Of a stretch of DNA of 64,000 nt, positions 27,180 to 36,726 are shown in pieces. Under the pieces are notes generated by a model. The model was not told the origin of the DNA. It searched no databases and saw only the letters and a program-made list of their open reading frames with translations. The translations under genes were made by a program, and so were the position numbers. Each line of letters opens with the position of its first letter. Position 1 is the first letter of the stretch. Origin of the DNA: an uncultured Desulfobulbaceae bacterium (GTDB taxonomy: Bacteria; Desulfobacterota; Desulfobulbia; Desulfobulbales; CALZHT01); the NCBI GenBank assembly GCA_945787445.1, contig CALZHT010000001.1, positions 1 to 64,000 of the forward strand, given 5' to 3'.

Positions 27180-27914
27180 ATGGAAGAACGGCTTCAAAAA
27201 ATTTTAGCCCGTGCTGGTATAGGATCGCGCCGGAAATCAGAAGAATTCATAAAGCAGGGAAAGGTTGCCGTTGATGGTCGTATCATTACTGAGCTTGGCT
27301 TTAAAGTTGACCCACAACGACACTCCATCTCTTTTGAGGGAAAGCCTCTGTCCCTTGATGAAAAAAAAACATATATCTTACTGAATAAGCCGAAAGGCTA
27401 TGTCACAACGCTGCATGATCCCCAGAAACGGCCCATTATCTCTGCTCTATGTGCAGATATTCCTGTTCGTTTGTATCCTGTGGGAAGACTCGATATAGAT
27501 ACCGAAGGAGCATTACTCCTAACTAATGATGGCGAATTGGCACATAAAGTCCTGCATCCTCGTTATGAAGTAAGAAAAACATATATTGCCAAAGTTTATG
27601 GACATCCTTCAGCAAAAAAATTGCAGCAGCTTGCAAAGGGTATTGCCATTGAAGGCAAGGTGACCGCGCCGGCCTCCCTGAGGATTTTAGAAAAAAAGCA
27701 GTCAACAACCTCTCTTGAGATAATCATTCATGAAGGACGCAAACGGCAGGTACGTAAAATGTTTACAGCTATTGGGCATCATGTAATTGCTTTAAAAAGA
27801 GTTGCTTACGGCAACCTGAAACTAGGAAAGCTACCCCTTGGAAAATATCGTGTTTTAGGAAAAAAAGATATTGCCAGAATATTTTCTTATAAAAATCCTC
27901 TTTACAATCCATAA
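27180..27914 (+). CDS. RsuA/RluB-family pseudouridine synthase
   Basis: The 244-residue enzyme isomerises specific uridines in rRNA. An S4 RNA-binding domain covers residues 1–60 (ERLQKILARAGIGSRRKSEE). The catalytic domain has the aspartate in GRLDIDTEGALLLTNDGEL, with LNKPKGYVTTLHD before it and HEGRKRQVRKMF after it, all typical of RsuA/RluB/RluE/RluF. The length and S4 domain favour RluB (23S U2605) over RluE. The exact target is not provable here. Confidence 0.93.
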   Translation: MEERLQKILARAGIGSRRKSEEFIKQGKVAVDGRIITELGFKVDPQRHSISFEGKPLSLDEKKTYILLNKPKGYVTTLHDPQKRPIISALCADIPVRLYPVGRLDIDTEGALLLTNDGELAHKVLHPRYEVRKTYIAKVYGHPSAKKLQQLAKGIAIEGKVTAPASLRILEKKQSTTSLEIIIHEGRKRQVRKMFTAIGHHVIALKRVAYGNLKLGKLPLGKYRVLGKKDIARIFSYKNPLYNP

Positions 27915-27999
27915 GTTACTGGTATAAGATATTGTAACAATCTGTATTTAATTGGTTTTATTAAATTTAACAGCGCCCAACCGTTTAAGGAGTCTTGCA

Positions 28000-28278
28000 A
28001 TGAACAAATCTGAACTCATAGAAACCCTTGCCCAGGAGATCAACATGCCCCTTCGTGAGGCCAGTTCTGTTATCAACACCATCCTAGAGTCAATGATCGA
28101 AGCATTGGCCTCCGGCGATCATATTGAAATACGGGGATTTGGTAGCTTCATGATCAAAGAGTATGAATCATACCACGGCAGGAACCCGAAAACAGGCGAA
28201 AAAATCAAAGTGCCACCCAAGAAGCTGCCCTTCTTTAAAGTTGGTAAAGAACTCAAAGAGCGTGTAAACAACCTGTAA
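28000..28278 (+). CDS. IHF/HU family DNA-bending protein
   Basis: The ATG at 28000 with TAAGGAG just upstream gives 92 residues, the family size. The DNABII fold is clear: MNKSELIETLAQE, the beta-arm segment HGRNPKTGEKIKVPP, and KKLPFFKVGKELKERVN. The GRNPKTG and LPFFK motifs are closest to IHF subunits, and beta-like features predominate. It bends DNA for recombination, replication and transcription. It faces rimO convergently with only 15 bp between stops. Confidence 0.94.
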   Translation: MNKSELIETLAQEINMPLREASSVINTILESMIEALASGDHIEIRGFGSFMIKEYESYHGRNPKTGEKIKVPPKKLPFFKVGKELKERVNNL

Positions 28279-28292
28279 TATTAAAAATAACC

Positions 28293-29648
28293 TTATCCTT
28301 TCTTTTCTTGGGTGCCAACTATTTCGCCAACTAAATCATAGGTGTGCGCTTCCGTGATTTTGACGTTGACAATCTCTCCTGGGGAACTGACTCCGTCTGT
28401 TATATAAACACAGCCATCAACATCAGGTGCCTGGTATTTCGTACGGCCCTCAAGGAGTAAATCTGTTTCAGAGCTTACTCCTTCCACCAAAACCTTCAGG
28501 TTGTGCCCGACCCATTTGTTATTCTGTGCAAAGGAAATGTCGGCCTGAATTTCCATGATCTGTTGCCGACGCGCCTCTTTTTCTTCATCCGGCACCTGAT
28601 CTGCATATTCTGAAGCTGCACTTCCCTCTTCATTGCAATAGGTAAAAACACCAACATGATCGAGCTTGGCACTCTTGATAAAATCTATGAGTTCTGCATG
28701 ATCATCTTCTGTTTCACCCGGAAATCCTACCATAAAGGTGGTACGAATGGCCACGGGAGACAATTGTTCCCTTATTTTCTTAAGCAGCAGCGCAATGTCA
28801 TTTTTTCCATAAGGCCTTTTCATAGCATGCAATACATGATCACTGACGTGCTGAAATGGGACATCAAGGTAAGGCACTATCCTCGGATTGTCTTGCATTA
28901 CTGCGAGCACGCTATCATCCACTTTGGATGGATAGAGGTAAAGCAGCCTGATCCATGGAATCGAACAATTTTTGAGTAAAATCGTTAATAATTCAGGAAG
29001 TCGAGGTCCATTATCCCCCTGCTCAGATCCATAGGCTGTTAGGTCTTGGCCAATAAGGGTAAGCTCTTTAACACCAGATTCCTGCAAGGCGCAAGCTTCA
29101 AAAACAAGATCATCTATGGATCTGCTCCGCAAATTTCCACGAATTGACGGGATCAGGCAATACGAACATCGATTTATACACCCTTCTGTTATTTTTAAAA
29201 AAGCACGGTGCGATGGAGTAGACAGACGCCGCGGGGTATTATGGGTCATTATGTATGACGGGCTACGCAATGCAAACACCGGCTTCTTTGCCTGCTCCAT
29301 TTGGTTAATTTTATCGACAATGCGATGAAAACCTTCTGTGCCGAGAAACAAATCAACCTCCGGCAGCTCTGCCTGCAATTTCTTGCCATAGCGTTGAACC
29401 ATACAACCGGTAACAACAAGCTTTTTTGTTGGATTTTCTTTTTTAATCCGTGCCAAGGCCAGTATTTCGTCAATCCCCTCCTCAAGGGCCGGCTGAATAA
29501 AGCCACAGGTATTGACCAATAAAAGATCTGCCTCTTCCGCAGTTTTGCTGATTTGAAACCCATCCCGAGACAAAAGGCCAAGCATAACTTCGGAATCGAC
29601 CAGATTTTTTGAGCACCCTAAGCTAATGAGAAAACACTTCTTATTCAC
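28293..29648 (-). CDS. rimO: ribosomal protein S12 methylthiotransferase RimO
   Basis: RimO is a radical-SAM enzyme that methylthiolates Asp88 of ribosomal protein S12. The 451-residue protein begins CFLISLGCSKNLVDSEVML, specific for RimO rather than MiaB. The N-terminal UPF0004 domain binds a second cluster, the radical-SAM triad is CINRCSYCLIPSIRG (CxxxCxxC), and the C-terminal TRAM domain is present (about 385–445). It starts at GTG. MITE copy B lies 41 bp upstream and may displace or supply its promoter. Confidence 0.95.
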   Translation of the reverse strand: MNKKCFLISLGCSKNLVDSEVMLGLLSRDGFQISKTAEEADLLLVNTCGFIQPALEEGIDEILALARIKKENPTKKLVVTGCMVQRYGKKLQAELPEVDLFLGTEGFHRIVDKINQMEQAKKPVFALRSPSYIMTHNTPRRLSTPSHRAFLKITEGCINRCSYCLIPSIRGNLRSRSIDDLVFEACALQESGVKELTLIGQDLTAYGSEQGDNGPRLPELLTILLKNCSIPWIRLLYLYPSKVDDSVLAVMQDNPRIVPYLDVPFQHVSDHVLHAMKRPYGKNDIALLLKKIREQLSPVAIRTTFMVGFPGETEDDHAELIDFIKSAKLDHVGVFTYCNEEGSAASEYADQVPDEEKEARRQQIMEIQADISFAQNNKWVGHNLKVLVEGVSSETDLLLEGRTKYQAPDVDGCVYITDGVSSPGEIVNVKITEAHTYDLVGEIVGTQEKKG

Positions 29649-29689
29649 AACTATCCTGACTTTATGGTATTTTTTTGCTTGTTTCCTAA

Positions 29690-29890
29690 CCCGTATTTCT
29701 CACAAAGATTGTAGCGAGATCCTGGAAAGTACTGTGGATACAAGGCGCGGGAAGGAAAACACCCGCAGGCATACTTTCAGTACGTTGAGGATGTTTTTCA
29801 AGCACCCCAAGAGTATTTGCTTCGCGGCACGCAACGCAGTAGACGCAATACTTTCCGGAATCGCAGTAGATCGCTTGTGAGAAATGCGGG
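29690..29890. mobile_element. MITE-like element R2, copy B, with CTAA duplication
   Basis: This 201-bp copy starts CCCGTATTTCTCACAA and ends TTGTGAGAAATGCGGG, one mismatch in the 16-bp inverted ends. Direct CTAA copies flank it (29686–29689 and 29891–29894). Shared inner blocks with copy A include ACAAGGCGCGGG, ACCCGCAGG and CAGTAGACGC. One inner block (TTTGCTTCGCGGCAC) is inverted and moved relative to copy A. It has no transposase frame. It sits between rimO and the phosphorylase gene, with the right target duplication covering the phosphorylase stop codon. Confidence 0.85.
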
Positions 29891-30682
29891 CTAAGCAATC
29901 TTTCCAGCAAACTGACAATAATCAAACAATACGTTCATGACTTGGCTGCTTCGCTTCTTGAATTCTCTAGTATTGAAACCCTTCTGCCAATGTCCGCTCC
30001 ACAGCGCATCTGATACCAACGATACGGCACAGATGGAAATATTTCGAAAGGCAGCAACGGTACAGAGGGCGGTGAACTCCATATCTACGCCGAGAACACC
30101 TTGATTTTTATACCCAATCACCTTGTCTATCGTTTCTCGATAAGGTGCATCCGTGGTCCAAATAGGTCCTTCTATCACATTCATATTATTTTTTTGCAAA
30201 ATTTTCCTGATTTTGCCTCTGGATTTTTTGCTCGACTCAGGCTGCTCAAAAAGGGGATAATGCTGGGATGTCCCTTCTTCGCTGACTCCCCAGGTAGGTA
30301 TCAGTATGTCGCCAATTTTCAGTTCAGGAGTCAGTGTCCCGCACCATCCGAACACAATAATTTCCCTTGCGCCTATGGCAATAAGCTTTTCCAAGGTCAT
30401 TACCGCCATCGGCGCGCCAACAGCAGGACCAGTCACAAAAAAGGGCTTTCTGTCGCTATCTGAAGCCACGTGCATAAGTTGTGCATTAAAGATTCTATAC
30501 TGCCTGCCACCAAGATCCTGGGCCGTTTTTATCCCTTTAATGGTCTCTGTCGGATTGATGATCAATATGCCGGTAACGGGCAGCAGCGGATCTTTCTTGT
30601 CTCTTATTGGCTCAATAAGTACTTCTTTTTGCATTTTTGCGCCCGAGTAAAGATAATCACGAATAAATCGGCAACCTGGCAC
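29891..30682 (-). CDS. nucleoside phosphorylase family protein
   Basis: This is a PNP/uridine phosphorylase (PNP_UDP_1) family enzyme that phosphorolyses purine, pyrimidine or methylthio-nucleosides. Key parts are FFVTGPAVGAPMAVMTLEKL, IIVFGWCGTLTPELKIGDIL, and GVDMEFTALCTVAAF, with the ribose-binding Met-Glu pair, then LVSDALW with the base-contacting Asp. Substrate type is unclear. The 263-residue form starts at GTG 30682 with AAGGC upstream. An ATG at 30634 would give 247 residues and looks equally natural. The TAG stop lies in the target duplication of MITE copy B. Confidence 0.87.
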   Translation of the reverse strand: MPGCRFIRDYLYSGAKMQKEVLIEPIRDKKDPLLPVTGILIINPTETIKGIKTAQDLGGRQYRIFNAQLMHVASDSDRKPFFVTGPAVGAPMAVMTLEKLIAIGAREIIVFGWCGTLTPELKIGDILIPTWGVSEEGTSQHYPLFEQPESSKKSRGKIRKILQKNNMNVIEGPIWTTDAPYRETIDKVIGYKNQGVLGVDMEFTALCTVAAFRNISICAVSLVSDALWSGHWQKGFNTREFKKRSSQVMNVLFDYCQFAGKIA

Positions 30683-30842
30683 CTGTGCCTTGTGGTTTCG
30701 AGGAATTGAAACAGATTACTTTGATGAATCTATACTTGTGGGAGTTAATAGTGTTTGTTTCATTAGCAGATGATTCAATAAAAAACAGGTTTTGTTTTTA
30801 TCCGTTTTCCATCCACAATACAATGATTTCCGGTCAAAAAAA

Positions 30843-30870
30843 AAGGCCACGGGAAAATTCCCGTGGCCTT
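30843..30870 (-). terminator. strong intrinsic terminator of the atp gene cluster
   Basis: A perfect 13-bp stem, AAGGCCACGGGAA paired with TTCCCGTGGCCTT, is followed on the minus strand by a run of ten T residues. It lies about 50 bp after the atpE stop, so it ends the atpZ-I-B-E transcript. Confidence 0.92.
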
Positions 30871-30919
30871 CAAGTGCTAAAAAGCTGGATATAGCTGATC
30901 GTTGCTATCTGTTTTTTTA

Positions 30920-31282
<363 letters not shown>

Positions 31283-31343
31283 TTATTTGTTTGGCCTTCT
31301 TCCACTATTTTTTCTGTAAACCAAAAGGTATTCTTTCATATTG

Positions 31344-32066
31344 TTAATGGGCGTGCTCCATGGCGGCGGAAAAGTACAGGATTGAAAGGAGCACAAAAAC
31401 CAGCGCCTGTACAACTGATACGAATACGCCCAGGCACAGGATCGGCAGCGGTGCAAAATAGGCGCCGGCCAGCATAAAGAGGATGCCGAGCAGGGTCTCT
31501 TTTGCCATGATATTGCCAAAAAGTCGAATGGACAGGGAAAGAATACGTGCCAAATGGCTGATAACTTCGATGGGAAATATTAACGGAATCAGCCAGGGAA
31601 CAGGTCCGAGAAAATGCTTAATATAGCCAACACCATGGAACTTCAGGCCGAGAATATGGGTGGTCGTGAATACAATAAGTGTGCATCCAAGGGTAACATT
31701 CAAATTGGAGGTGGGCGACATGAAGCCCGGCATTAAACCTATAATATTGGCGACAAGAATATAAAAAGCAAAGGTGGCGAGCATGGGAAACATCATTCTG
31801 GCGCCCTCTTTGCCCATGTTTTCTGCCATAAATCCTTCAAGGCCGCCTATAACCGCCTCCCAGAAGTTCTGGCCCTTGCCTGGAATCATCTCCATTTTGC
31901 CCATGGTAAGCTTGGGGATGAGGATTAAAAAAGCCATAGCCAACCAGGTATAGGTCATGTGCGGCGATACAAGTTTCGCCAGAAGGGTTTCCCCAACCAA
32001 GGTATGGGGGACAGGGAGCCCCAATGCTTCCAAAATAACAGAGATAAATAAAATCGGATGTTCCAT
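31344..32066 (-). CDS. atpB: ATP synthase F0 subunit a
   Basis: The 240-residue polytopic subunit forms the ion half-channels next to the c-ring. The hallmark helix is ISHLARILSLSIRLFGNIMA with the essential arginine in SIRLFGN, followed by a last helix region VQALVFVLLSILYFSAAME. The N-terminus starts EHPILFISVILEALG. It is followed by atpE (86 bp) and preceded closely by the atpI-like gene. Confidence 0.95.
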   Translation of the reverse strand: MEHPILFISVILEALGLPVPHTLVGETLLAKLVSPHMTYTWLAMAFLILIPKLTMGKMEMIPGKGQNFWEAVIGGLEGFMAENMGKEGARMMFPMLATFAFYILVANIIGLMPGFMSPTSNLNVTLGCTLIVFTTTHILGLKFHGVGYIKHFLGPVPWLIPLIFPIEVISHLARILSLSIRLFGNIMAKETLLGILFMLAGAYFAPLPILCLGVFVSVVQALVFVLLSILYFSAAMEHAH

Positions 32067-32072
32067 GGTCTC

Positions 32073-32480
32073 TTACGAAGCCTCCTTAGCCTTGAAAAAT
32101 ATTCTTTTTGCCTCGCTGGCAACTGCTATCATAACACTCAGAACAACAGTCGATAATCCTGCCAGAAGGCCCATTGTATGGACGTCTTGGTGCTTTATGA
32201 GCACATATAGTATCACTGCAAGCAGTGTAAATCGTGCGTAATATTTTATAAAAAACCGTATCTTTACAACTTTTAACGGCCCGCCCAGCAATGCTGTCAG
32301 ATCTTTTTTAAGCAGCGCAAAACTCAGATTGGCTACTATTCCGCCAATGAGTATCGAGAGTGCTATGTGCAGTGAAAACGTCAGCCACCCTGCCGCTGTC
32401 ATCGCAGCTAACAGAATCCAGGTATATGCCTGGATTCTTGATAGGGAAAATTCGGCATCAATCTGCGTTATTTCCGCCAT
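32073..32480 (-). CDS. atpI: ATP synthase subunit I-like protein
   Basis: This 135-residue protein has four membrane helices, with a hydrophilic turn between helices 2 and 3 (LLKKDLTALLGGPLKVVKIR), as in the AtpI/UncI family that assists c-ring assembly and perhaps Mg2+ transport. The ATG at 32480 is used. A TTG nine bases earlier is in frame but badly spaced. The start overlaps the end of atpZ, so translation is probably coupled. Confidence 0.8.
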   Translation of the reverse strand: MAEITQIDAEFSLSRIQAYTWILLAAMTAAGWLTFSLHIALSILIGGIVANLSFALLKKDLTALLGGPLKVVKIRFFIKYYARFTLLAVILYVLIKHQDVHTMGLLAGLSTVVLSVMIAVASEAKRIFFKAKEAS

Positions 32481-32485
32481 GCGCT

Positions 32486-32710
32486 TCAAAGATCCTTTCT
32501 CTTGGCCATCCTAAAAAGATTTAAAAAAGCTGCCGCAATTCCAAATCCTAAAAATATCAAGGTCAGCCACGGAGAAGTTCGGCCCTTAAAAACCTTGTGG
32601 TCCAAGTAATAACCAATACCTACGCCAATAAAAATGGAGAAGGCAACGGTCATCCCAATAGTGCTGAAATCCGCCAACAGTTTCATTATTTCTTTGCGGT
32701 CGTTGGACAT
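32486..32710 (-). CDS. atpZ: AtpZ/AtpI family ATP synthase accessory protein
   Basis: The 74-residue protein has two membrane helices, with GMTVAFSIFIGVGIGYYLDH and then PWLTLIFLGFGIAAAFLNLF, the AtpZ pattern (the GYYLDxK motif in particular). It heads the cluster atpZ-atpI-atpB-atpE. The F1 genes are not in the window, so the F0 and F1 operons are split, as is common in delta-proteobacteria. Confidence 0.85.
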   Translation of the reverse strand: MSNDRKEIMKLLADFSTIGMTVAFSIFIGVGIGYYLDHKVFKGRTSPWLTLIFLGFGIAAAFLNLFRMAKRKDL

Positions 32711-32812
32711 CTGATTTTTCTTTACATCACTTTCAGTATGAGATGACCAAAAATGAATAACGCTTCATTTCCTATCATGGCCAATCCTCAAAGTCAACGG
32801 ATTTTTTTGCTC

Positions 32813-34096
32813 TCAGGACAATTTTTTGAATGACGATTCATTTTTTTCCAGGGCAAAATTAAGGTCGTCCGAACTATGAGCCGCCGAGATAAAAGCGGCT
32901 TCAAACTGTGAGGGCGCCAGATATACCCCCTGTGCCAGCATCTCTCTATAATAGGCGCCGTATTTTTCAGCGTCAGCCTTCATGGCAGAATCATAGTCTG
33001 TCACTGCCTCGGCGGTGAAAAAGCCGGTCATGGCTGAACCAACTCTATTTAAGGTTATATCCATGGAGTATTTCTGCGCCAGCGCCTTTAATTCCTCGGC
33101 ATAGGAGGCCGATTTTTCCTCCAATTTTTTATAGAAATCCTTCTCTTTCAACACATTAAGCGTTGCAACTCCAGCAGCCATAGCCAGAGGATTACCTGAC
33201 AATGTACCTGCTTGATACACCGGGCCAACCGGAGAAATCAATTGCATGATTTCTTTTTTGCCGCCATAGGCTCCCACCGGCAGCCCACCACCGATAATTT
33301 TACCAAGACATGTCAGATCGGGCATGATGCCGAATCTTTCCTGGGCCCCGCCATAGCTGAGACGAAAACCGGTAATTACTTCATCAAAAATAAGGATTAT
33401 ATTATTTTGTGAAGTGAGATCCCGGAGTTTTTGTAGAAACTCTTTGGCAGGTGGTACAATTCCCATATTACCGGCTACCGGCTCAATAATGACACAGGCA
33501 ATGTCCTGCTCTTCGCCCAATGTTTTTTCTAGAATGTCCGTATTATTATAAGGAATAGAAATGGTATTTCTTACTATGTCTTCAGGGACTCCCGGGCTTC
33601 CCGGTATTCCCAGAGTTATTACGCCTGAGCCTGCTTTTACAAGAAAGGAATCGGCATGGCCATGGTAGCAACCATCGAATTTAACGACTTTTTTCTTGTC
33701 TGTGTATCCTCGCGCCAACCGTATAGCGCTCATTGTTGCTTCAGTTCCTGAATTTACGAAACGCACGCTTTCTATTGACGGCACTGCATCGATAACAAGC
33801 TCGGCAAGTTCTATCTCAAGCGGAGTGGGTGCACCATAACTTGTACCATTGGCAAGAGCTTTGGCCACCGCCTCTTCAACTGCCGGATGATTATGACCAA
33901 GAATCATCGGGCCCCAAGAGCAGACAAAATCAACATATTCATTGCCGTCAACATCATAAATTTTTGATCCAGCGGCTTTTTGGATAAAAACCGGATCACA
34001 GCCCACTGATTTACACGCTCGCACAGGGCTATTTACTCCCCCCGGTATAAGTTCTTTCGCTCTTGAAAACAATTTATCTGAGATATCTCTTTTCAT
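32813..34096 (-). CDS. hemL: glutamate-1-semialdehyde 2,1-aminomutase
   Basis: HemL converts glutamate-1-semialdehyde to 5-aminolevulinate and pairs with the HemA at 21027–22331. The ATG at 34096 follows GGGAGA and gives 427 residues, the usual size. Signatures are [34 protein letters not shown], the [11 protein letters not shown] cofactor segment, and [18 protein letters not shown] with the PLP lysine. It begins 19 bp after the HAD gene, so they probably share a transcript. Confidence 0.95.
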   Translation of the reverse strand: MKRDISDKLFSRAKELIPGGVNSPVRACKSVGCDPVFIQKAAGSKIYDVDGNEYVDFVCSWGPMILGHNHPAVEEAVAKALANGTSYGAPTPLEIELAELVIDAVPSIESVRFVNSGTEATMSAIRLARGYTDKKKVVKFDGCYHGHADSFLVKAGSGVITLGIPGSPGVPEDIVRNTISIPYNNTDILEKTLGEEQDIACVIIEPVAGNMGIVPPAKEFLQKLRDLTSQNNIILIFDEVITGFRLSYGGAQERFGIMPDLTCLGKIIGGGLPVGAYGGKKEIMQLISPVGPVYQAGTLSGNPLAMAAGVATLNVLKEKDFYKKLEEKSASYAEELKALAQKYSMDITLNRVGSAMTGFFTAEAVTDYDSAMKADAEKYGAYYREMLAQGVYLAPSQFEAAFISAAHSSDDLNFALEKNESSFKKLS

Positions 34097-34114
34097 AATA
34101 TTATCTCCCATGGT

Positions 34115-34825
34115 TCATTTTGCCGTTTCATATTCGTAATCTATCAATTCGTTGAAATAGTATATTGAAATAAAATCATCAGATAAGGTAACCGTCCCTC
34201 TGCTGCTTGATTTTGCTATAAATATTAAGTGTTTCATCCCATATTCTTTTGCCGACTGTAAAACTTTTTCAGTATCATCTGCAAGCAATGTTCTCTCAGG
34301 GTCGAAGCGTATTTTGACCTGCAGTTTTTTCCAAAACAAAGGATCTTCTTTTGCCATTCCTATATCGGCTGACAATACTATCCCATCAAAAAAAGGGCCA
34401 AGATCGGTTTTTTTCATTTTTATGTCTAATGTCTTTCCATGAGCATTTGAAACCAAGTAGATTTTTTTTGCATTTTCTTTACAAAAAGTCAAAAAATCAA
34501 TGACATATGGATGAACTTTGATGAGATGATCTATTTTTATCTTTAAAATCGGGATATCGAGACCCAATTCATTAGACCAATAGTCAAGATCTGTCCATGC
34601 CAACTTACCTTCCTGTCTTTTGTATTTGGCGAGTAATATATCTTTTGCCTCAGCAACGGTAATTTTGTTTTTCAGGGAATAATGTTCCGGTACATACTGC
34701 TCCCAGAAATAATCATCAAAGTGTTTGTCCAGCAGGGTACCATCCATGTCTAACAGGACAGTCTCAATTTGTTGCCAATTGACCGGTTTGTTGTTTGTTT
34801 TTTGTATACCTGTTGATACTGACAT
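34115..34825 (-). CDS. HAD-family phosphatase, YrfG (GMP/IMP nucleotidase)-like
   Basis: This is a haloacid dehalogenase-type phosphatase of 236 residues. Motif I is VLLDMDGTLLD, followed by the YrfG-like cap segment HFDDYFWEQYVPEHY. Motif II is YLVSNAHGKTLDIKM, and motif III/IV is KEDPLFWKKL then LLADDTEKVL. The DYFWEQYVPE segment is typical of YrfG homologues, which dephosphorylate GMP and IMP. It precedes hemL in the same orientation. Confidence 0.85.
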   Translation of the reverse strand: MSVSTGIQKTNNKPVNWQQIETVLLDMDGTLLDKHFDDYFWEQYVPEHYSLKNKITVAEAKDILLAKYKRQEGKLAWTDLDYWSNELGLDIPILKIKIDHLIKVHPYVIDFLTFCKENAKKIYLVSNAHGKTLDIKMKKTDLGPFFDGIVLSADIGMAKEDPLFWKKLQVKIRFDPERTLLADDTEKVLQSAKEYGMKHLIFIAKSSSRGTVTLSDDFISIYYFNELIDYEYETAK

Positions 34826-34858
34826 ATTCTTCTTTCTTTGTAAAAATTCTACCCAAAA

Positions 34859-34969
34859 TTGCGAACTGCAACAATTTAGTGTTAAACGCGACTTCGTCGC
34901 TATAAAGTTTCAACTCAACCTGCGCCTGCTGTAGCAAGCTGATTTAACAAGACAAACATCAACATCGAC
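34859..34969 (+). repeat. dispersed repeat R3, copy 2
   Basis: This copy matches the minus strand of 16734–16840. The conserved blocks are GTGTTAAACGCGACT, CGCTATAAAGTTT and CAAGCTGATTTAA. It has a GCGAC-TTC-GTCGC hairpin at its centre. It lies 34 bp from the start codon of the HAD phosphatase gene, so it occupies the promoter region of that gene and hemL. Confidence 0.8.
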
Positions 34970-35013
34970 TAAATTTTTGTTATTATTAGGCGCAGAACGC
35001 TCAAAAATTACGG

Positions 35014-35781
35014 CTACTCTGCTGGCAGCAAACACTTTTCAAGTGATAAACTGCAATGCTCGGCAAATGGTTTCCCGGCTATTTCCTCCTGAAACAGGCG
35101 GGTTATTATTTGTCGTACTCTTCCTAATTCTTCTTGAGGAATTAAAAATCCCCCTATTTTCTCATTTTTCAGGAGTCGATCATTTGCAAATCGCACGGCC
35201 GTTGCCTTGGCTTTATTTTTTTGCTGTTCCACAATTTTGTCTTCATTTGACATCACGAAAATAACGTCATTCAAGGTTCCCCAATACTCCCCCGCATCGA
35301 TGTGCTCTATGAGCTGCATCCAGACCGTATTCAAGGTAAGAAATAGAGGCGGAATCTCAGCGCTGCCAAATTCTACGCAATTCTTCAGGGAGATAAAACT
35401 TCTACACCCAAAAGGCCTCACCGGATAGATACTGCATGAATCTTCTTTTAAAAAAATGCATGGCTTGAAATTCCAGGTCTCTTTTGCCTCATTTTCAGGT
35501 AAATTTTGATTGAGGTAATAGGTGGCGAACTGATTGGTTGTCATCAAAGGCTTTACAGGTTCATTTTCGATAATTACCAACTTTTGCTCACGGTATTTTT
35601 TACATAACCTCTTGTTATTATAAATAAAATTTAAAATTTCCCTGCTTTCAACACTGGTAATTGTCACGCTTTGCGTGCAGCAATAAGCGCACCCTTTTTC
35701 GCATACTATTGAAGAGCTTTTGCACCATGTTGCATGTTTGTATAAGGCCATTAAAAGTTGCTTTCGGATTTTTTGTCGCAT
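35014..35781 (-). CDS. YkgJ-family cysteine cluster (metal-chelating) protein
   Basis: The 255-residue protein belongs to the UPF0153/YkgJ zinc- or iron-chelating family. Cysteines cluster in VCEKGCAYCCTQSVTITSVE (about 24–43) and in CIFLKEDSCSIYPVRPFGCRSF (about 110–130), the standard paired motif CxxxCxxCC…CxxL…CxIYxxRPxxCR. The C-terminal ~100 residues are predicted soluble with no further motif. Members bind metal or Fe-S clusters but have no settled function. The gene ends 22 bp upstream of the pyrD-direction block, possibly co-transcribed. Confidence 0.85.
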   Translation of the reverse strand: MRQKIRKQLLMALYKHATWCKSSSIVCEKGCAYCCTQSVTITSVESREILNFIYNNKRLCKKYREQKLVIIENEPVKPLMTTNQFATYYLNQNLPENEAKETWNFKPCIFLKEDSCSIYPVRPFGCRSFISLKNCVEFGSAEIPPLFLTLNTVWMQLIEHIDAGEYWGTLNDVIFVMSNEDKIVEQQKNKAKATAVRFANDRLLKNEKIGGFLIPQEELGRVRQIITRLFQEEIAGKPFAEHCSLSLEKCLLPAE

Positions 35782-35802
35782 GAATACATATGGTCAGAGG
35801 GC

Positions 35803-36726
35803 TCAAACTTTAAGAGACCCTATTATTTTTCTTACTGAATCAATTTCATGTTCCTGTAAATAGTTTTTGATCCCAGTAATTATTTGTTCTGTTATTTGGG
35901 GATTTATGAAATTTGCCGTGCCGATTTGAATTGCTGAGGCTCCGGCTATCAAGAACTCAATAGCATCAGCAGCAGATGATATTCCTCCAATCCCAATCAC
36001 CGGCACGTTTACACATTGTGCTACTTGCCATACCATACGCAGTGCCACTGGCTTGATTGCCGGCCCGGAAAGTCCGCCAACCACATTCCTGAGCTTAGGC
36101 GTGCGGCTTTGTATGTCTATCGCCATGCCTAACAAAGTATTAATGAGCGAAATGGCATCGCACCCGGCTTCCTCAACAGCTTTGGCGATAAGCGCAATAT
36201 CAGTGACATTGGGAGAGAGTTTTACAATTAACGGTAGAGAGGTCGCCTTTCTGACCTTCGCAGTTACTTCAGCCGCCATTTTATGGTCAGTGCCAAATGC
36301 CACCCCGCCCTTTTTAACATTCGGACATGAAATGTTTATTTCTATGGCACCAATCCCTTTGTGGTCGGAAAGCTTTTGTGCGAGTTCAGCATACTCTTCA
36401 ACACAATCGCCCAAAATATTTACAATAACTTTTGTACGTGTTTCCAGCAGAAAAGGGAGTTTATCTGAAATAAATGTATCAAGACCAACATTTTCAAGGC
36501 CTATTGAATTGAGCATCCCACAAGGTGTTTCAACTATTCGTGGCGGAGGATTTCCCTTTCGGGGTTGTAAAGATATCCCTTTAACAATGATTGCTCCCAA
36601 ACGATGCAAATTGACATATGGTGAAAATTCCTCGCCATACCCAAAAGTGCCAGAAGCTGTCATTACCGGGTTCTGTAAAGCAAGCCCGCCAATGGCAACC
36701 CGTAAATCAACAGTATCTATATCCAT
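35803..36726 (-). CDS. pyrD: dihydroorotate dehydrogenase B, catalytic subunit
   Basis: PyrD (class 1B) oxidises dihydroorotate to orotate, using PyrK to pass electrons to NAD+. The 307-residue FMN barrel has NPVMTASGTFGYGEEF near the start, the catalytic cysteine in INISCPNVKKGG, KLSPNVTDI, and C-terminal GGISSAADAIEFLIAGASAIQIGTANF-type FMN phosphate binding. It overlaps the end of pyrK by 10 bp, the usual coupling of 1B enzymes. Confidence 0.95.
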   Translation of the reverse strand: MDIDTVDLRVAIGGLALQNPVMTASGTFGYGEEFSPYVNLHRLGAIIVKGISLQPRKGNPPPRIVETPCGMLNSIGLENVGLDTFISDKLPFLLETRTKVIVNILGDCVEEYAELAQKLSDHKGIGAIEINISCPNVKKGGVAFGTDHKMAAEVTAKVRKATSLPLIVKLSPNVTDIALIAKAVEEAGCDAISLINTLLGMAIDIQSRTPKLRNVVGGLSGPAIKPVALRMVWQVAQCVNVPVIGIGGISSAADAIEFLIAGASAIQIGTANFINPQITEQIITGIKNYLQEHEIDSVRKIIGSLKV

